A DNA stretch of 25,591 nucleotides, taken from assembly GCA_900543755.1 (NCBI GenBank), contig UQSP01000029.1, positions 1 to 25,591 of the forward strand. Reading direction: 5' to 3'. Source of the DNA: an uncultured Eubacteriales bacterium. Lineage in GTDB: Bacteria > Bacillota > Clostridia > Christensenellales > Pumilibacteraceae. Below the pieces are notes generated by a model. It ran no database searches and was not told where the DNA came from. It worked only from the letters and a program-made list of their open reading frames with translations. Made by a program: the position numbers and the translations under genes. This document shows, in pieces, positions 15,776-23,915 of the stretch (the first letter of the stretch is position 1; the number at the start of each line of letters is the position of its first letter).

Positions 15776-17998
15776 TTACAAAAGCTTTTTATTAAAATAG
15801 CCATGTGTAGAATTCAAGGAATTACTTTTGCCGTTTTTAAGCGACATAAGTATTTCTTTCGCATCTCCCCCAACCCCGATTAAATCAACAAATTTGTTTT
15901 TAACTCCGCGCTTTTTGCACTCGGAAATGTTGTCCAGAACATTACAGTTAAGCAATTGAGAGTAACAATATTTTATTCTGTAATTTCTAAGAAGAAAAAC
16001 CTTTCCGGTTTCGTCTTTTATGGACAAATCCTCGCCTTTGCAGCTCACGCACTTTCCGTTATTAATACTTTTTTTGGGGCAATGAGAAAAAGTCATAAGC
16101 GGCAAATAACCGTATATATAAACAAAATTATCACCGAATTTATTTTCGTCATATTCGGGCGACAGTATTTTAAGCACGCGAAAATCAGGATTAACCAGAT
16201 TCATCATAGGGCCCCATATCGTATTTTTACCTTTAGCCAACTCTAAACCGCCGATATTATTGACAATAACGTTTTTTACGGCAGACGAAGCCAATATTTT
16301 CTTGATGTTTTCAACGTCGCCTCCGCGCAACACATTAGGAAGCGTCAGAAACACCAATTTGCCCGTTTCGCTTTCAAACTTTTCTATATCGAATGCAACT
16401 TTTTCATCATATACTTTAGGAAAATAAGCCGCATAATCGTATAAATCCAAACAATCCATTAGCAACGAAAGATTATCAACCTGAACCATTACACTACCGT
16501 TAATCAAGCGCAAATCATTGTCATTTGAGTTTAAGTAGTCTTTATCAAAAGTAAATTTCTCAAGCTTATCACCATCTCGGCGTTTGTTGTATTCCGAAAT
16601 CAAAAAATTCTCGAAATCCGAATAAACCTTGCGCCTGAATTCGTTAAGCATAGACTTGAGCACAAAAACCTCATCGTCCGTATCACACTCAAAGTTTTTA
16701 AGTAAAAAATACGTATTGCCGGTTTTCAAAAAACATTCTTTAAAATCCTTTTCCGTCAACGGACTTTTTTCCGCCCGTGCAGCTTCAAAATCCGATGAAA
16801 ACGACAATTTATACCCGCCACAACTCAATTCAACCTTTAGCGGATTCCCTACCGTAGAAAAAACTTTTACATCGATCGACACAAACCTGCTTCTGGCATT
16901 TATTTCGTCCATCAGCTTCACATCGGTCGTAAGATTTACAATGTCGCCTTTTCTTAAATTTCCTTCATAACCTACACAGTTTCCGTTTGAGGAAACCAAA
17001 GAAGAACCGACTTCCGTTTTATTACGCAAAAACTTTAATCCGTCACCCCTTTTTAGCGGACTACGCAAATTAAGTATCGCTTTTTTACCGCAAACTTCCG
17101 TTACTTTCCCGATTTCAACACCCATATGTCCCTGGGTATATGGATAAATTACATTTTCGGTCGGATTATTTAAATATGCAGTGCAGGAATTGCCTCGATT
17201 AAATAATTTTTTTAAGTTTTCTTCCGAGTCTTGCTTTCCCCCGACAAGCGCTTTATAATGACGGACTGCCTCACCTACATATTCGGGACGACGCATTCTT
17301 CCTTCGATTTTCAACGAACATACGCCCGCATCGCGCAATTCGTTAATTTTATCAGATAAATCCAAATCCTTTGCCGAAAGCCAGTAACCCTTTTTGCCGT
17401 TTATTTCATATTTTTTACGGCAAAACTGAAGACACCTGCCGCGGTTACCGCTTAAACCCGCAATCATGGAAGAAAAATAACAATTACCCGAAAAAGCCAC
17501 ACAAAGAGCGCCGTGAACGAAAAATTCGGTTTCAAGTTTAGTATGCGCTGTTATTTTTCTGACATCTTCAATTAAAGTTTCGCGCGATAAAATTACTCTG
17601 CTCACTCCGAGTTTTTCGGCGGCAAGCGCTCCCTCAAGATTATGAACACCCGCTTGAGTGCTTAAATGTATAGTTATGTCTGGCATAGTACTATGCAAAT
17701 ATGCGATAAATGGTAAATCTTGAAGAATAAAAGCGTCCACACCGACAGAATCGGCATATTTTATCGTAGATAAAGCCTCCTTATACTCAGAAAGCTTTAT
17801 AACGGTATTTACCGCAAGATACACTTTTACATTAAAAAGATGACAATATCTGACCGCCGAAGCCAACTCTTTTTCACTGAAATTCGCAGCTTTAGCACGC
17901 GCACTGAAAGCCGATGCACCCAAATATACGGCATCGGCTCCGTTAATTACAGCGGCTTTCAGCGCGGAAAAACTTCCGGCAGGCGCAAGAATTTCCAT
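15776..17998 (-). CDS. Long U32-family protein with DUF3656-type region, probable RNA hydroxylation enzyme
   Basis: Despite the peptidase label, characterised members of this family (RlhA, TrhP) hydroxylate cytidine in 23S rRNA or uridine in tRNA, and they need an iron-sulfur centre. The N-terminal barrel opens EILAPAGSFSALKAAVINGA and contains DAVYLGASAFSARAKAANF. C166, C173, C189 and C193 (HGALCVAFSGNC and GRCLQFC) form the expected four-cysteine cluster site, followed by LSAKDLDL and LKIEGRMRRPEYVG. The remaining 450 residues fit the long form with a collagenase-like/DUF3656 region, which suggests an RlhA-like rather than short TrhP-like role. I chose the ATG at 17998 (740 residues); a TTG at 18016 would add MERVKR. 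It lies 24 nt after pheT with no terminator between, so it is probably under the phenylalanine T-box. It contains repeat copy 3. Confidence 0.88.
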   Translation of the reverse strand: MEILAPAGSFSALKAAVINGADAVYLGASAFSARAKAANFSEKELASAVRYCHLFNVKVYLAVNTVIKLSEYKEALSTIKYADSVGVDAFILQDLPFIAYLHSTMPDITIHLSTQAGVHNLEGALAAEKLGVSRVILSRETLIEDVRKITAHTKLETEFFVHGALCVAFSGNCYFSSMIAGLSGNRGRCLQFCRKKYEINGKKGYWLSAKDLDLSDKINELRDAGVCSLKIEGRMRRPEYVGEAVRHYKALVGGKQDSEENLKKLFNRGNSCTAYLNNPTENVIYPYTQGHMGVEIGKVTEVCGKKAILNLRSPLKRGDGLKFLRNKTEVGSSLVSSNGNCVGYEGNLRKGDIVNLTTDVKLMDEINARSRFVSIDVKVFSTVGNPLKVELSCGGYKLSFSSDFEAARAEKSPLTEKDFKECFLKTGNTYFLLKNFECDTDDEVFVLKSMLNEFRRKVYSDFENFLISEYNKRRDGDKLEKFTFDKDYLNSNDNDLRLINGSVMVQVDNLSLLMDCLDLYDYAAYFPKVYDEKVAFDIEKFESETGKLVFLTLPNVLRGGDVENIKKILASSAVKNVIVNNIGGLELAKGKNTIWGPMMNLVNPDFRVLKILSPEYDENKFGDNFVYIYGYLPLMTFSHCPKKSINNGKCVSCKGEDLSIKDETGKVFLLRNYRIKYCYSQLLNCNVLDNISECKKRGVKNKFVDLIGVGGDAKEILMSLKNGKSNSLNSTHGYFNKKLL
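17671..17695 (-). repeat. Dispersed palindromic repeat, copy 3 (inside the U32 gene)
   Basis: The plus strand core tatgtctggcatagtactatg at 17675..17695 matches the mutL copy at 20 of 21 positions, including the intact 12-bp palindrome catagtactatg (17684..17695). The upstream arm is degenerate. The coding strand reads HSTMPDIT, in the same phase as copy 1. Confidence 0.6.
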
Positions 17999-18022
17999 TC
18001 TCTTTACTCTTTCCAAAATCCG

Positions 18023-20404
18023 TTATCTCAACTTTGCGTCGAATTTTTCGCTTAAAGCCTGCATTATAGAATTCATACATTCCTGTATCTGAGAGTCGAC
18101 AAGAGTTTTTTCATCCGATCTCAGTTTAATGCTGAAAGCAAGACTTTTATGCCCCGACTCAATTTGCTCGCCTTTATAAACGTCAAACAAAGCAACCGAC
18201 TCGCAAAGCGCGCAAGAATTTTTTATGCAATCGGCAATTTCCCCGACCGTATATTTATCATCAACGATTACGGCAAGATCCCTGTCTACTATGGGAAATT
18301 TAGGTAACGGACGGAATTTGACGATTGGTTTACTTTTTTCTATAAAACCGCTGAGATCTATTTGCGCCACATATACGTCGCCGTGAATACCGTACGCGTC
18401 GGCAACCACAGGATGAATTTTACCGAAAGAACCTATAATCTTCCCGTCGCACTCAATATCCGCGCCAATTCCCGGATGCAGATAAGGCGCAACCGTCCTT
18501 TTTATCGAGTAATCGACAAAACCATCAAGCACTTCGCAAACGGCAGCTTTAAGCTTATAGAAAGTTTCATCTTTACCGCAATACGCAACGCATAATACGT
18601 CGTGCTCTTCAGGCAATTTCTCAAGCGGTAATTTTTCAGGCAGATAAATTTTAGACAATTCGAACAACCTGAACTCCCCGTTTTTGCGGCTGAGATTGGT
18701 GCTTACGGCATTAAGCATACTGCCCACAAGCTGAGTGCGCATTACCGCAAATTCTTCGCTTAAAGGATTGAGAAGACGTATAACGTTCCTTTCGGGCGCA
18801 AATTCAGGATATCTTAATTTATCGTATTGTTTATAATTTATAAATGAATAAGTATAACACTCGAACGCACCGAAGGACGTCATGGTATTTCTTATCGCGT
18901 TAAGATTTTTCTGCCTTACCGTCATCCCTCCGTTAGTGGGATGAGCGTCCTTAATAAGATCCGACCGCAAGTAATCATAGCCGTAAAACCTTATAACCTC
19001 CTCGGCAAGATCGGTATAATTATCCACGTCCTCGCGGAACAGCGGAACCGAACATATTATTTTGTCGCCGCGAAGTTCCACGCCGAATTCCAAAGATTTA
19101 AGAATTTTAGCCATTACGGACTGTTTGACTTCGATACCGAAAAGGTCGTTGATTTTGCTTGCCGAAGTTTCGATAACTTTTGTTTCGGGAGCAGGAGCAC
19201 CGTCCTCGGTTTTAAGCGAAGTGATTTTACCGGCTTTAAGTTTGTAAAATAAGCTTAGTGCGCGCTCGCGTCCAAGCTCGACACTTGTCCAATCCACGCC
19301 TTTTTCGTAACGCGCCGAAGAATCGGATCTGAGCCCAAGAGCCCTTGACGTACCCCTGACGCTTTCCTTGGCAAAACGCGCCGCCTCAAGAAAAACATTC
19401 TTAGTTTCGTTATTGATTCCGCTGTATTCGCCGCCCATGACGCCGGCAATGGCAACTGCCTTTTTGTCGTCCGCAATTACAAGCATATGCGGGTTAAGCT
19501 TGTATTCCTTTCCGTCCAAAGCCACTATTTTCTCGCCGTCGAACGCGTGTCTTACGTTAATTTGCCCTTCGATAAGACGCAAATCGAATGCGTGAAGCGG
19601 CTGGCCTACTTCCATCAGAACGTAATTGGTTATATCGACGATATTATTTATGGGACGAATTCCGACCTGGCGAAGCCTGTCGCGCATCCACTTAGGAGAT
19701 TTTTCTATATTTATATCCGTAATAAGCCTGCCCGTATACAAAGAGCAAACTTTTTTGTCTTCAACCTTTGCGGACGGAATGGACAAACCAACCGAATCAT
19801 ATTCCTTATAATTTAAGGACGGCTTTTTTGCTTTTTTGCCGTACAAAGCAGCAATTTCACGCGCCATGCCGTAAACGGACTGACAATCCGCACGGTTTGC
19901 CGTAACGGAAATATCGAGAACGTATTCATTCAAGCCCAGTACATCCTTAATGTCTTTGCCTATTTCGGTATCGGGCGGCAAAATCAGAATTCCGTTAACT
20001 TCCGCCCCTTCTATTACGTTGTCGTCAATCATAAGTTCCGCACCGGAACAGAACATGCCGTAACTCATAACCCCGCGAAGTTCGCTGGATACTATGTGTT
20101 TCCCCGTAGGCAAAACCGAATCGTTAAGCGCGACGGGAACCTTGTCGCCTACGCTGACGTTTGTTGCGGCGGTAACTATCGTAGTGATTTCTTTTCCGAC
20201 GTCTACGGTGCAAACTTGCAATTTATCTGCAGAAAAGTGCTTTTTTATGTCAATAATTTTTCCCACAACGACGTTTTCGATATTTTTACCGGTATAAATT
20301 ATTTCTTCCACCTCAAAACCTATCCCGAGAAGTTTTTGGGAAAGTTCCTCAGGTGTTACGTCGATATTAACAAATTCTTTTAACCATCCAAGCGGTAATT
20401 TCAT
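18023..20404 (-). CDS. pheT: Phenylalanyl-tRNA synthetase beta subunit
   Basis: PheT forms the alpha2-beta2 enzyme with PheS and carries the tRNA-binding and editing domains. The protein starts MKLPLGWLKEFVNIDVTPEE. An EMAP-type tRNA-binding (OB-fold) domain occupies roughly residues 40-150 (VVGKIIDIKKHFSADKLQVC). B5 and B3/B4 regions lie in the middle, including VDITNYVLMEVGQPLHAFD and GLRSDSSARYEKGVD. A ferredoxin-fold anticodon-binding domain closes it (FPIVDRDLAVIVDDKYTVGE onward). At 793 residues it has normal length. Its ATG at 20404 follows GGGGAGG with 9 nt spacing, and another ATG lying too close to that site was rejected. The gene starts 18 nt after pheS and is governed by the same T-box leader. 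Confidence 0.97.
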   Translation of the reverse strand: MKLPLGWLKEFVNIDVTPEELSQKLLGIGFEVEEIIYTGKNIENVVVGKIIDIKKHFSADKLQVCTVDVGKEITTIVTAATNVSVGDKVPVALNDSVLPTGKHIVSSELRGVMSYGMFCSGAELMIDDNVIEGAEVNGILILPPDTEIGKDIKDVLGLNEYVLDISVTANRADCQSVYGMAREIAALYGKKAKKPSLNYKEYDSVGLSIPSAKVEDKKVCSLYTGRLITDINIEKSPKWMRDRLRQVGIRPINNIVDITNYVLMEVGQPLHAFDLRLIEGQINVRHAFDGEKIVALDGKEYKLNPHMLVIADDKKAVAIAGVMGGEYSGINNETKNVFLEAARFAKESVRGTSRALGLRSDSSARYEKGVDWTSVELGRERALSLFYKLKAGKITSLKTEDGAPAPETKVIETSASKINDLFGIEVKQSVMAKILKSLEFGVELRGDKIICSVPLFREDVDNYTDLAEEVIRFYGYDYLRSDLIKDAHPTNGGMTVRQKNLNAIRNTMTSFGAFECYTYSFINYKQYDKLRYPEFAPERNVIRLLNPLSEEFAVMRTQLVGSMLNAVSTNLSRKNGEFRLFELSKIYLPEKLPLEKLPEEHDVLCVAYCGKDETFYKLKAAVCEVLDGFVDYSIKRTVAPYLHPGIGADIECDGKIIGSFGKIHPVVADAYGIHGDVYVAQIDLSGFIEKSKPIVKFRPLPKFPIVDRDLAVIVDDKYTVGEIADCIKNSCALCESVALFDVYKGEQIESGHKSLAFSIKLRSDEKTLVDSQIQECMNSIMQALSEKFDAKLR

Positions 20405-20421
20405 AGTTTCATGCCTCCCCT

Positions 20422-21444
20422 TCAGTTAAACTGCTTTAAAAAACGCAAATCGTTTTCAAATTCCAGACGCATATCGTTGATGCCGTACCTTATAACAGTA
20501 ATTCGGTCAAGACCTATACCGAAAGCAAAGCCCGTATATTCGTCGGGGTCTATGTCGCAGTTTTTAAGCACGTTTCTGTTGACCATGCCGGCGCCCAGAA
20601 TTTCAATCCAGCCCGTACCCTTACAAACGCGGCATCCTTGCCCTCCGCAATAAGGACAAGACGCGTCCACCTCAACGCTGGGTTCGGTAAAGGGAAAGTA
20701 TGACGGTCTGAATCTTGTTTTGGTGTTTTCACCAAAGAAAAATCTTGCAAATCTGTCCAAAATTCCTTTAAGGTCGCACATGGTTATATGATTGTCAACA
20801 ACAAGCCCTTCTATCTGATGAAATACGGGAGAATGTGTTGCGTCAACGTCATCGGCGCGGAACACCCTTCCGATGTTTATCATTTTGATGGGCGGCTTGA
20901 TTCTTTCCATTGTGCGTATCTGCCCCGCGGAAGTCTGCGTTCTCAGCAAAATGTTCGAAGTAACGTAAAATGTATCCTGCATATCGCGCGCAGGATGATT
21001 ATCGGGAGTATTCAAAGCTTTAAAATTGTAATAGTCCGTTTCAATTTCAGGACTGTCTACCACCATGAATCCGAGTGAAGAAAAGAAATCGATAACGGAA
21101 TTTTTTACAATGGTCAACGGATGCAATCCGCCTTTCTTTCTGTCGCTGCCCTCGATTGTAATGTCTATTTTTTCCTCTTCAAGCTTTTTGGAAAGCTCCT
21201 CTTCGTACAGTTTTTTAAATTTACCGTCGAAAGCCTCCTCAAGACGGACTCTGGCGTCGTTTACAAGCTTTCCCGCCATAGGTCGTTTGTCGGCAGGCAA
21301 ATCTTTAAGATTTCTGAGTATGCCGGTAAGCTCGCCGTTTTTACCGAGTATTTCCACTTTTAACGAAGCCAGCTCCTTGTTGTCGACGACGCTTTCCAGT
21401 TTACAGAAAGTGCGCTCGACAATTTCTTTTAATTTCTCTTCCAT
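20422..21444 (-). CDS. pheS: Phenylalanyl-tRNA synthetase alpha subunit
   Basis: PheS holds the class II catalytic core that activates phenylalanine and charges tRNA-Phe. An N-terminal coiled-coil of about 85 residues (MEEKLKEIVERTFCKLESV) binds tRNA. Motif 2 (FRADDVDATHSPVFHQIEG), FTEPSVEVDASCPYC and motif 3 (GFAFGIGLDRITVIRYGI) are all present. A small C-x2-C...C-x2-C knuckle (CPYCGGQGCRVC) is seen, as in many Gram-positive PheS proteins. The ATG at 21444 is used because GGAGG lies 4 nt upstream. An in-frame extension to 21510 would translate the T-box terminator itself and is rejected. Length is 340 residues. Expression should follow tRNA-Phe charging through the leader upstream. Confidence 0.97.
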   Translation of the reverse strand: MEEKLKEIVERTFCKLESVVDNKELASLKVEILGKNGELTGILRNLKDLPADKRPMAGKLVNDARVRLEEAFDGKFKKLYEEELSKKLEEEKIDITIEGSDRKKGGLHPLTIVKNSVIDFFSSLGFMVVDSPEIETDYYNFKALNTPDNHPARDMQDTFYVTSNILLRTQTSAGQIRTMERIKPPIKMINIGRVFRADDVDATHSPVFHQIEGLVVDNHITMCDLKGILDRFARFFFGENTKTRFRPSYFPFTEPSVEVDASCPYCGGQGCRVCKGTGWIEILGAGMVNRNVLKNCDIDPDEYTGFAFGIGLDRITVIRYGINDMRLEFENDLRFLKQFN

Positions 21445-21453
21445 GGTTCCTCC

Positions 21454-21487
21454 ACAAAAAATAAAACCCCGGGAAAAAATCCCGGGG
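21454..21487 (-). terminator. T-box intrinsic terminator upstream of pheS
   Basis: On the minus strand CCCCGGGA (21480..21487 arm) pairs perfectly with TCCCGGGG (21467..21474 arm) around five U residues, followed by TTTTATTTTTT. The 8-bp GC-rich stem and U-tract make a textbook Rho-independent terminator, 10 nt before the pheS start. It probably also stops read-through from the yunB/spoVA genes, which have no terminator of their own. Confidence 0.93.
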
Positions 21488-21691
21488 CGTGTTTTACTAC
21501 GCTGTACCACCCAAGTTCACCGCTATAAATGCGGCCTTACGGCGACCTTTAACGCTGTCGAAGCGGGCGCGCCTACTTTATTCCGCGTGCCGACTTGGCG
21601 GTGAATATCTTTTTTACGCGCGTACCCTTTCAGCAAAACGGATACTCTCTGTCGTTTGCGTAAAACTCTTATGCCGCTTGATAACGTCTTT
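21454..21691 (-). promoter_or_regulatory. Phe T-box riboswitch leader of pheST
   Basis: This 5' leader senses uncharged tRNA-Phe by pairing with its anticodon and its free CCA end, then lets transcription run on. The minus strand carries AGAGAG near the start of stem I. The T-box sequence GGGTGGTACAGCG (21500..21512) differs from the usual GGGTGGTACCGCG at one position. The UGGU in it can pair with an NCCA end whose discriminator is A, as in tRNA-Phe. A TTC at 21603..21605 in the context GATATTCACCGCC sits where a Phe specifier codon is expected. The leader ends in a strong terminator before pheS. Identification as a T-box is firm; the exact specifier and stem I fold are inference. Confidence 0.92.
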
Positions 21692-21697
21692 AACAGA

Positions 21698-21726
21698 ATT
21701 TTAACACAAAAATAAGACAAAATCAA
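21698..21726 (-). promoter_or_regulatory. Sigma-A promoter of the T-box-pheST operon
   Basis: TAAAAT (21698..21703) is preceded by TGT, an extended -10, and lies 17 bp from TTGATT (21721..21726). The -35 hexamer begins only 5 bp after the yunB stop codon. Predicted start near 21691 places the AGAGAG stem I element well inside the leader. Confidence 0.6.
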
Positions 21727-21731
21727 GCAAA

Positions 21732-22394
21732 TTAAGGTATTAAATCCATCATATCCTCAGTGCTTGTGGAATTAAGATAGGTATCGGGTATTTTACCGAT
21801 TATTACGCTTTCAAGGATTACGACGTCCGTTTCGGTATTGATAACGTTATTTGCACCGGGAAGTATTGCGCTTATTTTTGCTCCGATTCTGAGATAAATA
21901 CGATGATTAGTTTGATTTATTCCGGCTTCCTTAAATTCGGAACACAACTTTGCCGTGACCGAGCCCACGGGCACCACGCGCAAATTAAGGTCGGGACCTT
22001 TACCCGAAAACAGCATAATACCCGACAAAGACCCCACAGGCACGTCAATACCGTGCGAACCCAATTCCGTAATACGGTTCTGCGATTCTATCGTGCTTTT
22101 CTGCACTATGGAATTTACGGCTGTTGAATTTATTCTTATACTGTTTATGCAATTTTCATTGTCATACCCTATAATTACCATATCGGTATAGGAAGGCGAC
22201 TGCTCCATTACTTCGGAAACAGCTTCGTTAACGGCAGTAACGGCAAGAGCGCGTATCTGATCTTCCGAAACCGTTTTCAATACGGGCGCCACGGCAAGTC
22301 TTAAATATAAAATACAGACCGCAAAACAGAAAACGATTGAAATAATTACAATCGTAAGTCTTTTTCTTTTTTTGCTTCTGCCGCACTTTACCAT
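21732..22394 (-). CDS. yunB: Sporulation protein YunB
   Basis: YunB is a sporulation protein of Bacillus and Clostridia, expressed in the mother cell in Bacillus, whose biochemical role is unclear. A basic N-terminus (KCGRSKKRKR) precedes one membrane segment, about residues 13-36. The rest is predicted to face the extracytoplasmic side. The family signature is clear: GSLSGIMLFSGKGPDLNLRV, VVPVGSV, then FKEAGINQTNHRIYL and a VVILESVIIGKIPDTYL ending. No Shine-Dalgarno sequence precedes the ATG at 22394. A CATATATAAT sequence just ahead of it could be a mother-cell-type -10, in which case a slightly later start would be used. It lies 50 nt after spoVAE and directly before the pheST promoter. 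Length of 220 residues is close to that of other members. Confidence 0.88.
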   Translation of the reverse strand: MVKCGRSKKRKRLTIVIISIVFCFAVCILYLRLAVAPVLKTVSEDQIRALAVTAVNEAVSEVMEQSPSYTDMVIIGYDNENCINSIRINSTAVNSIVQKSTIESQNRITELGSHGIDVPVGSLSGIMLFSGKGPDLNLRVVPVGSVTAKLCSEFKEAGINQTNHRIYLRIGAKISAILPGANNVINTETDVVILESVIIGKIPDTYLNSTSTEDMMDLIP

Positions 22395-22444
22395 ATTATT
22401 ATATATGCATATCGAATGCTTTTAGAAACAATACTTATTTAATT

Positions 22445-22816
22445 TCATTTGGATTTAGGGGCAAAAAACAACGTAACAAGATAACTCGCAACGACCGCAA
22501 CGCCTACGCCGTAAGCAGTACGTACAAGTCCGCCGGCAAAAGCTCCGGCAAACCCCACGGTACGCGCAAGGTAAATCGCGCCTTTTGCCAAAGAAGCACC
22601 GAATCCTATTATGGGCACGCTTATTCCCGACCCGAGATATTTATATAGAAAATCGTAAACGCCCACCGCCTGAAGAACAATTCCGCCTATAAGAAACAGC
22701 ACCAGAATTCTTGCGGGAGTAAGTTTTGTTTTGATTATAAGCACCTGAGCTATCACGCAAATCAGCCCTCCCGCCGCAAATACTATCAGATAATTAAGCA
22801 AATATTCCCACCACAT
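22445..22816 (-). CDS. spoVAE: Stage V sporulation protein AE (SpoVAE)
   Basis: SpoVA proteins form the channel that moves calcium-dipicolinate into the forespore and out at germination. This 123-residue integral membrane protein has about four hydrophobic segments with the family motifs YLIVFAAGGLICVIAQVLI, LTPARILVLF, PIIGFGASLAKGA and GFAGAFAGGLVRTAYGVGVA. It matches the SpoVAE (AEb) form found beside SpoVAC and SpoVAD in Clostridia. The start at 22816 has GAGAGGTG 5 nt upstream, which overlaps the spoVAD stop region. The gap to spoVAD is 4 nt, so the two are co-translated or nearly so. Confidence 0.95.
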   Translation of the reverse strand: MWWEYLLNYLIVFAAGGLICVIAQVLIIKTKLTPARILVLFLIGGIVLQAVGVYDFLYKYLGSGISVPIIGFGASLAKGAIYLARTVGFAGAFAGGLVRTAYGVGVAVVASYLVTLFFAPKSK

Positions 22817-22820
22817 TTTT

Positions 22821-23915
22821 TCACCTCTCTAAAATCACGCCGTGACTTATACACGGTATGGTTTCTCCCTGGAAACAGCTTTGAGAACTCATTAATGCTC
22901 CCGTTGCAAAATATGCCACTTTGGAATACTGACCATTCAGAATCTTGTCGATAATGAACGAATTAACAACGGAGGCACTGCACCCGCATCCGCTTCCGCC
23001 CTGATAACACTTTTGCGTAACGTCGTAAACAAGGCTTCCGCAGTCAATGTAATTCTGTCCCAGCGTATAACCCTTTTCTCGCATCAAATCCCTTAATATA
23101 TCGGAACCGAGTTTTCCCAGGTCTCCGGTTATAATAAGGTCATATTCGTCAGGGCCCGTGCCTGTATCGCCGAAAAGGGCAAGCAAAGAATCCATCGCCG
23201 CAGGCGCCATACTTGCACCCATATTGTTCAAATCGTTTGTGCCGAAATCAACAACTCTACCGAAGGTTGCGGAAGTAATTTTTACGCCGTCGCCTTTTGA
23301 GGAAAGCAATGTTGCACCCGCCGCAGTAACCGTCCATTGTGCATACGGCGGCCGCTGGCAGCCGTACTCCAGAGGATATCTGAATTGGCGCTCTGCCGTA
23401 GCAAAATGGCTGGCGGTAGCACACATGATTTTATCAAAATAACCGGCGTTTATTAATGAAGAGCCTATTGCAAGCGATTCGCTTAACGTGGAACAGGCAC
23501 TGTAAACGCCGAGGTACGGAATACGCAACTCTCTTGCCACATAACTCGAACTTGTTATCTGATTCAAAAGGTCGCCTGCTATGAAAAGGTCAATATCCTC
23601 CGTTTTAACGTCGGCGCTTTCCATGGCGCCGTTAATCGCCGCAAGCAACATGTCGTATTCGGCCTTTTCGAAAGTCTTTTCATGCATTTTATCGTCGTCG
23701 ACTATTTTGTGAAAATACCGCCCTACCGGACCGCGCCCCTCTTTTTCACCTGCAACCGACATTCTGCCGATTATTTTCGGCGGGTTGCTAAAGAAAATAG
23801 TATGACTTTTTCCGTTTTTTTTCATAGGCTTAAAAGATTGATTCAATGCAGCTTTTTTACCTTCGTTATTATTGACGTATCCGCAATTTTCGCCCTTGTG
23901 TAACAATACGTTCAT
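22821..23915 (-). CDS. spoVAD: Stage V sporulation protein AD (SpoVAD), dipicolinate-binding
   Basis: SpoVAD has a thiolase-like fold and binds dipicolinic acid on the forespore side of the SpoVA channel; it is not catalytic. Family landmarks include TIFFSNPPKIIGRMSVAGEK, GPVGRYFH, YLGVYSACSTLSESLAIGS, HFATAERQFRYPLEYGCQRP, LIITGDLGKLGSDIL, the glycine/cysteine run GGSGCGCSASV and FLATGALMS-like FATGALMSSQS. The ATG at 23915 overlaps the spoVAC stop as ATGA, with GGGAG 9 nt upstream. This gives 364 residues, about 25-30 longer than usual at the N-terminus. A later ATG (residue 31, MKKNGK) would match typical length but has no ribosome binding site. The extra N-terminal stretch (NVLLHKGENCGYVNNNEGKK) is not one I recognise. 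Confidence 0.95.
   Translation of the reverse strand: MNVLLHKGENCGYVNNNEGKKAALNQSFKPMKKNGKSHTIFFSNPPKIIGRMSVAGEKEGRGPVGRYFHKIVDDDKMHEKTFEKAEYDMLLAAINGAMESADVKTEDIDLFIAGDLLNQITSSSYVARELRIPYLGVYSACSTLSESLAIGSSLINAGYFDKIMCATASHFATAERQFRYPLEYGCQRPPYAQWTVTAAGATLLSSKGDGVKITSATFGRVVDFGTNDLNNMGASMAPAAMDSLLALFGDTGTGPDEYDLIITGDLGKLGSDILRDLMREKGYTLGQNYIDCGSLVYDVTQKCYQGGSGCGCSASVVNSFIIDKILNGQYSKVAYFATGALMSSQSCFQGETIPCISHGVILER

Noticed and set aside
21444..21510. Longer PheS N-terminus starting at 21510
   Set aside because: It would translate the T-box and its terminator hairpin; the ATG at 21444 has GGAGG and the family N-terminus.
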